From positions 4,278,001-4,342,000 of the forward strand of contig JAQJZZ010000010.1 in the NCBI GenBank assembly GCA_030077755.1: a stretch of DNA of 64,000 nt. Reading direction: 5' to 3'. The DNA is from Filosporella fistucella. Taxonomy: Eukaryota > Ascomycota > Leotiomycetes > Helotiales. The position numbers and the translations under genes are program-made. How positions within the stretch are numbered: the stretch's first letter is position 1; each line of letters begins with the position of its first letter. Shown piece after piece: positions 57,235-64,000 of the stretch. The notes beneath the pieces were generated by a model. It ran no database searches, was not told the origin of the DNA, and worked only from the letters and a program-made list of their open reading frames with translations.

Positions 57235-60200
57235 TATAATAAGGTTAAAGCCCCGTGATTTTAAGTTACGTGTTTTATTAATAAATAATTTTTCCGCTCC
57301 GGTGCTTACTTTATATATAATATAGCCCGAGCATAACTTAATAATATAATCCTTCTTCTTCTTTTAAATACCACCCTTATTATTTTGGTTATTATATTAT
57401 TTATTATGCACTTAAATGGCACACTTCTTACCCCTTTATATTAGTAACTTATATAGGGAATCAAAAATAATATATATTTGATCCATATTAATAAGGACGT
57501 ATTTAAGAGGTAAGAATCGGTTTTATTAATTATAAGTATACCGGTTAATTAAAAAAAGCGGTAATAATTAGTTTAGAGTTAAAAGTCTAATAACTAGGAA
57601 TCTAGGCTATAATATAAGGCCTTAATATAAGGGCAAATTATTATATTAAATTTTAATTATAAAGTGGGACTCTCCTATTAATATAGAGCTAAGCCTAGCC
57701 AAAATTAGTAATGGTGGAAATGGGTAAATAAATAAATATTAAGCAAAAACGAGTATAAGCAAAGCTTATTAAAGTTAAAATAGAAGAGTTAAAATAGGAT
57801 AATAAAAAAGGGAATAAGGAAGATAATATGGAAATTGAGCTATAGGGATTAATTATATCCGTTTTATAAACCCTTTTAATAGTGGTTCTATTAAGTATAT
57901 AGGTTTTACTTAAGTTTTTAAAATATAGGTTATTAAATTTATAATCTTTAATATTATTAATAAGCTTTTTAAACGAGTTAAAATTTCTTCTTAAGGAAGA
58001 ACCGGATATAATATAGGATTAGATTACTTAAATAATAGGTATAATATTTATAAGGGTAGTGCCTATTATACCCTTTCCATATAATTCCAAGGCTTTATAC
58101 TTTAAAGGGTATAATATTATAGAATTCTTAGAGAGGTTTAAAGACTAGGCTAAAGATGCTAAATAGGATAAAAAAGGAAAGATTAAATAGCTGCCGAGAT
58201 ATTGTGCTATGGCTATAGGCTAATATATTAAAACGTTATAGGAATGGGTTAATTAGGATTAGAGTGCATTGGTTAAAGCACTTATAATAAAATATAAGGA
58301 TTATAACGCCATTTAGCAAATAAATTCTCGTGCTTTCCTAAAGGCTTTAAAGGATAAGAAGCGTGGTAATAAGGCTAAGACGCGTGCCTATATCCAATAA
58401 TTCACAGCTATATTATTTATATTAAAAAAGAAGGGTTAAATCGAGAATTATATAAGGGGGATATGGTTTTTAAACGGCCTTCCCTAGGGGATTTGAAATA
58501 AGGTTATTTAAAAGAATAAAATTAATATTGAGCTTTCCTTTATAATAATATATATTAATATAATTAAGACTATTATTAAGATTTTAGCGAATAATAAAAT
58601 GGTTTAAGAATTTAATTCTAATGCTTAGGGGCGTGAGAACCTAAGTTAATTAATAAATCAATTTGGAAATATGGCTTAAATATTAAGGGAAAAGCAATTT
58701 ACGGTTTTTATTATAGCCCCGCGAGCTTAGGTAATCTCTAAAGGAATAATTAAGGATTTAATTAAGGCTTTCTAATCTTTAGCTATATTTATTAAAGTAA
58801 TTATAGATATAAGAATAAGAGGCTAACGGGTTCGGTTTACCCTGCTTGGCAAGGGGAATCATAGTGCTTATTTAATTAATATTATAAATAAAATTAATAC
58901 TTTAGCTCCGCCTTAAGGATTAATACCTAATATAGGTGCTTTTATTAGAGAAGCGTATCGCCCTTAAATAATATGCTATTATTATTACTTAAAAGAGGAT
59001 TATTTTAAATAATAATATCCTAATTTTAGGATTAATTATAAATGAGGCCTTATTTATAAAATTATTAAAAGAAGGATGCTTTTAGGGAAATCGGGTAAAG
59101 GAGGAAGGTTTATTTATATTCTTAAAGGGGAAAAAAGAAAGGATATTATTTATTATTTTTAGGAATAAGCACCGTCTTAGCTTATTCCGGGTTAGCATAT
59201 AAATATAAATGGAATATTTAATATTATTATTTAAATGGATAAATTAAATAATAAAGAGGTTAGGGAAAATATTAATTTAAGGGTTTTTATAATAGCTATT
59301 ATGCTTTAAGGGGGGAAAGGGGCCACGGAGGAGGAAAGATAAGAGAATTTAAGGCGCATATTAAAGGAAAGAATTAATAAGGAAAGGAAGATGGCTATCT
59401 TAAAGATTCTTAGGGCTAAGAATTAAAGAAAGATAATCATAAAAGATAAGGTAATTAAGAGTAATAAAGTTAAAGAAATAAATATTAATAAAGAATAGAC
59501 CGAGGCTTTAAAGAAGGCGGGACTAAGAATAGCTTAAAGAGTTAAGCGGTATTTAAATATATTAAAGCGCTTTATTAATCCTTTAAAACTTATAAATAAA
59601 ATCTTAAATAATAAGCTAAAAGGGATTATTAAAAGGGAGGTTTTAGCTTATTTAAATATATTATAAAAGATATTATTTAAGAATATAGCTACTGCTTTAC
59701 CGGTAAATATAAAAGGAAAAGCGGAGGATAATAAGGTTTAAGTAAATTTAGCGGTAATAAAAGAGATTAAATCACTTTTTATTATATTCAATTTAAAGCT
59801 TTAGGTAAAGATTAAAGGGATTAAGAGGCTAGCGCTACTTAATTATAGGGCTAAGGCGAATATTATAAATATTAAGCTAATTAAGCGAGCTAGCTTAAGA
59901 ATTAGACCTAACCCTTAATTTAGGATAATTAATTATAATAATAAGAAAAAAAGGTTTATTAGGATTTATAAAAACGTTATTATTAAGATTAAGAGCATAA
60001 AAGTAATAATAAATTTCTTTATTATAAATAACCTATAAAATGAGATTATATTAGGGTAGCCGTTTATTATTATTAGCTTACTTTCCTTTTTATATAAGGA
60101 TAGCTTCTAATTTATAACGGTTATTAATAATAAGAGGATAAAGTAGGCTATAGCTTGCGTTATTAATATGGCTAACTCCTATTAAGGGAGAGGTGCTATA

Positions 60201-63200
60201 TAAGGAAACTTATAGCCGGGTTAAAGGCGGTGCGGCTGCCTAATAAGCCAAGCATTAAGGTTAATAGGAAAGGGATATTAGCTTTAAATTTTACCCCGCC
60301 TAGCGGGTTAAAAAATAATATTTAAGGATAAAAAGGAATTAAGGTATTTTTTATAAGCGTAAAAGATATTAAGGGCAATATTACTTATTTAAAGGTAATT
60401 AATTTTATATCCTTACTTTAAGCGAAGCATTTCTTTTTTATTATTAGCGTTTTTGGTGCATATAAGAATAAGGCTAATAAGGTTATGCCTATAAAAGAAG
60501 GTATTTTTAATAGGTTAATGCTTAATAAAAACCTAAATTAGAAATAAAAAAAGCTGGAAATAAAGCAAGTAAGAGGGCTAGTAGAGCTAAGGAATAAATA
60601 AGATATATGGCTAATCCCTAAGTTTTTAGATATAAAAAGGGGAGATAGGTTAATAAAAAAAAGAATTAAGAAGTTAATTATAAGAGACGGGCTATAAGAA
60701 AGAAAAAGGGAAATATTGCTAAAACTATTATTTAAAAGGAAAAAGGCTATCGCATTTAAGTTTTTAGAATATGAACGGATTAATAAGGATATTATTCTAT
60801 TATAAGAAATATAAATTATATTATATAAAGCCTAATAAAGCCCCGGATTTGCTATGCCATGATATTTAATAAAGGAAATTGATAAGATAATTAATGAGCG
60901 ATTTAAGGCCGGTATATTAGAGTTCTATTATGGACTTTACCGGAACTAGTAATTTACTATAAAGAAAAAGAATAGAAAGCATAGATTAATTAATACGGCT
61001 ATAAAATATAATATTATCACTATTTGGGACGCCAACTTACCGCTAGATATAAATAAAATCTCGGAAGAATTTGCTAAATGCTAGATTATATTATTTATTA
61101 ATTTTTACTTTAAATATAATTAAATCTCTTTATACCCGAATAGCAGGGATATAATTGCCTTTATAACGTCTTAAGGGCTAATTAGATATATAACTTTAAT
61201 ATAGGGTATTATAAATTTTATTGCTTAATTTATAAGGGCAAGAAAGGCAATTTTAAAAGATTATATTCCTGAACGTTATAAAATCTCTATAAATAATATT
61301 TCTATTCTTAGTCCACGTATAAGGTATAATAAGGAGGAAGCTGCCCTTAGGATTTAAAAGTTTATTTTAGAGTACTTAATTAATTTAAACCAAGTTTTGG
61401 CAAATATTAAGAGGGTAAGAGCTATAATTAGGCCAAAATTATAATTTAAAGTAAATAGAATCAAGCTGGTTAAATATGTATATCATGTATAAGGACGCTT
61501 GCTAAATAGTGAAAAGGTGCTAAAAATTATTAATTAAAAAAAGTGCTTTTTAATAATAGAGGTTCAGGCGTTTATTAAAGTTTACGTCTATTATTAAATA
61601 TAAATTAAGGATTTTATAATTATCGCGATACCGCTTTATTAATTACTTTATAAGGGGGTAAAGTTTATATGATTAAAAGAGCATAATCTTATTATAGATT
61701 TATTAAAATTAGCTTTAACTTCGGCACTAGCACTTGTGCGATTAAATATATCCTTAGGCGCTAGCTTAATTATTTTGGTAATAAATATTAGTCTTTACGG
61801 GTAAGGAATGGTTTTAATATAATTAAATATTAATAAGAAAAGGCACCCGGTCCGGTATAATAGTGGATAATAGTTATAGGCCGAGCAAAACTATAATGCA
61901 ATAAAAAGAGAATATAGAAGCGTTTTAAAGGCTCTTAAAAAGGTCTAAAAATATCTTTATAAGGTGCACTTCTTATTAGAAACTAATATAGCTATCCTAA
62001 TAACTTAATTAAATTCTATTATATCCGATTTACCGGGAGCACTAATAACTTAATAAATAGCATGGATCCGGCTATTTAATTTTAAGGTTAAGCACGTGCT
62101 TGGGAAAAAATATACCGCTATAAATGGGCTATCTCGGCAATCGGCAATAAAAGAGGAATTAAGACTTAAAGCTTAAGAGGAAGATATTAACGATTTTATT
62201 AATACTTATATAAATTCTTATTAAATTATTTTATATTATAAGATTAGAGTTAGACCTGCTTAAGCATTTTTATTAAAAGGAGACTAGAGTCTCAACTTAA
62301 GGCTAATAGCTAAATTTTTAATAATACTTAAGAAGCTTATATAGGTCGCGAAATCCGATTTTAAATAATTTAAAACGCGAGCGCTTAATTATAAGGTTAA
62401 GAGAGGGGTGCTATTTTAAAAGGCGAATAAGGGTCTATTAAAAAGAAGAGTAATTAACTTAAAAGCTAAAAGAAAAATAATTCTTTAAGTATTCCATAAT
62501 AAAACCGGGTATAAAGGAAGAGAAAGCACCTATTAAAAAGTGGCCGAGAAATATTTTTAGGACTCTTATTATAAAGATATAAAAGCGTTTATTTTAGGGT
62601 ATAATAGGTGCTAGCTATAAAGCGGCGCTCGGCAAAAGGAACCTTTATATCCAACTTGGTCTAGTGCCCTTTAATTAAAGGTAAGCCTAAATATTATTTA
62701 TATGCCAAAATATAAAGGAAAGAAATACTTGATTATAGCATAATATAATCTCTTAGGCTAGGTTAAAGGATATATATTAAGTATAGCAACTTTTAAATTA
62801 ATAGTAGATTTTATATAAGAAGATATAATTTGCCGGCATGGGGTTTTTAAGAAGCTAATCATTAATAAGGGGCTAGAAAATAAAGGGCTAATTAAGAAAT
62901 TAATATAAAAATATAATATTTAACGCGTTATAGTCTTTGCTTATTATACTATTATAAATAGAATAATAAAAAGAGGATATAAGCCAATTATTAAAGCCCT
63001 AGCTAGGATAATGGACGGAGGAAAGGGAAAGTAGGTAAATAATTTATATATTATATTATTAGCTAATAGAGCAATAATAAAGATAATAATTAGGTTCTCG
63101 CCCTTTTACTTAAATTATAAATTAGAGGCGGTGCTGCCCGTGGAAATACGAATTCCTATATAAAGAATTTTAGATTAGGAAAATATTTAAAGCATAATAG

Positions 63201-64000
63201 AGCTCTTAGCAATTAGGGCTAGGCAAATTTAGTTAAGGGATAAGGATTTAGAGGAAGCCGCGGCAAAATAAAAGAGAATGCGTATTGCTAATAAAAATTA
63301 ATTTAATGGATTTAAATAAATTTAAATCTAAGAAATAAAAAGGGAAAACGTTATTTTATTATATAATACGTTATAAGAAATAAATATATCCTCGCGATTA
63401 AAGCTTGGGTATAAGTAGCTAAGTCCATTTAAGGTTAATAAGGTGGTTATTAATAAGGGAATATACTTTTTAAAAGAAATAGATAGGATAAAATTATATG
63501 GGATATATGCTAGTAATAAAATAAAAGTCTTTAAGCAAAGGCAAGGTATTTGGAATCCTATATTAATTAAAGATAATATGGAAGTAAGGGATAGAAATAG
63601 AAATAATAAAGGAATAGAATAAGAAGGGGAAAATAATAAAGAAATTATAAAAATTCCGCTAAAGGAATAAAGGGATTTAAATCTATTAATTAAAGGAATA
63701 GAGAGAAAGGAAGCAAAGATAAGAAGATAAGAAGCTCATCGAGTAATAATATCGGCTAAATAAAGTTTTAGGGTTATCTTAAATAATAATAATTAATATA
63801 TAGCAAGAGAATTTAATAATAGGAAATTTTATCCTACCCGGCAAAATAAATTATAATACGCCTAAGAATAGCTCGCGCAAAAGTTTTATTTATTAAAAAG
63901 AAAGGAAAGAATTAATATTTAATTTTATTTTATTTCTTTATTTTATTATATTTATTATTTATCCTGCTTAGGTATCTATTTTATTTACGCCTTTTTTTTA
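57235..64000 (+). mobile_element. Gypsy A, right copy (plus strand), runs off the window
   Basis: The LTR region starts near 57,235 (AAAGCCCCGTGATTTTA). Gag core at 58,060-58,440 (KGYNIIEFLERF, then QINSRAF). Protease at 59,790-60,170 (LLNYRAKANIINIKL for LLDSGAEANI). RT at 60,880-61,550 with FTIKKKNRKHRLINTA and SINNISI in place of the DDIG catalytic pair. RNase H at about 61,560-62,160 (GKKYTAINGLSRQSA). Integrase runs from the HHCC domain at 62,490 through KGKKYLIIA at 62,710 to its C-terminal domain (LKLGYKQLSPFKVNKV) at 63,400-63,600. The missing 3' LTR lies beyond 64,000. RIP has converted most Gln/Arg/Trp codons to stops. It is the reference copy for the family. Confidence 0.85.

Larger units (their letters stand above)
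46131..63385. repeat. ~6.15-kb inverted repeat with 4.95-kb spacer
   Basis: Arms 46,131-52,285 and 57,235-63,385 are the same Gypsy A sequence in opposite orientation, collinear along their whole length at three checkpoints (LTR, RT, integrase). Sequence differences seen in the LTR parts are transitions, so the arms have mutated separately and are not a simple assembly fold-back. The spacer is Gypsy B. Confidence 0.8.

Noticed and set aside
46131..63385. Assembly fold-back artefact explaining the inverted repeat
   Set aside because: The arms have many separate transitions, and the right arm continues past the point where the left one breaks, so they are distinct copies.
1..64000. CRISPR arrays, rRNA or tRNA genes
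   Set aside because: No spacer-repeat pattern, rRNA signature or tRNA cloverleaf was seen. The tRNA-like 14-mers at 2551 and 16793 are retrotransposon primer sites.

Overview
The window looks like accessory, two-speed DNA from a filamentous ascomycete (Pezizomycotina). The intact genes have short introns of 50-65 bp. Fungal-only families are present, including a cutinase, a Pth11-like membrane protein, DUF3435 proteins and fungal Copia, Gypsy and LINE elements. Nearly all decayed coding DNA carries the signature of repeat-induced point mutation (RIP): C-to-T and G-to-A transitions that turn CAG/CAA into stops. Base composition is sharply split. About 1.0-5.7 kb and 45-64 kb are extremely AT-rich, 34-45 kb is intermediate, and 6-34 kb is near-normal.

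Layout. 0-0.3 kb: start of a membrane-protein gene leaving the left edge. 1.0-6.1 kb: AT-rich transposon graveyard with a 17-bp minisatellite, two inverted 191-bp solo LTRs, the 5' part of a second Copia element and a Gypsy gag-protease fragment (Gypsy B). 6.1-16.6 kb: a DUF3435 fragment, a bZIP factor, a small membrane protein, a frameshifted Myb/SANT gene, a 5'-truncated LINE and an intact three-exon cutinase. 16.6-22.0 kb: a full-length but stop-ridden Copia element with 159-bp LTRs and a 5-bp target duplication. 23-28.3 kb: an intact AIG1-type GTPase with a coiled-coil tail, a truncated ferric reductase and a frameshifted BTB-like gene. 28-34 kb: gene-poor DNA with minisatellites, an ankyrin ORF and a DUF3435-type zinc-finger C-terminus. 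34-43.8 kb: RIP-damaged duplicates of RIO1 kinase, a Pth11-like receptor, a dynamin-family GTPase and a nearly full-length DUF3435 tyrosine recombinase. 44.9-64 kb: nested, RIP-saturated Gypsy elements, with two copies of Gypsy A in opposite orientation flanking Gypsy B and forming a ~6.15-kb inverted repeat.

Interpretation. The most interesting reading is that part of this window is a decayed Starship-type giant transposon. A DUF3435 recombinase (captain family) lies next to the AT-rich block and reads inward. Two more DUF3435 pieces, a ferric reductase and a Myb/SANT gene lie to its left, and these families recur in Starships. The sequence does not prove this: no target-site duplication or terminal repeats for such an element were found, and the captain is dead. 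Functional genes by sequence are the cutinase, the AIG1-like GTPase and the bZIP factor. Most of the rest is relic DNA.
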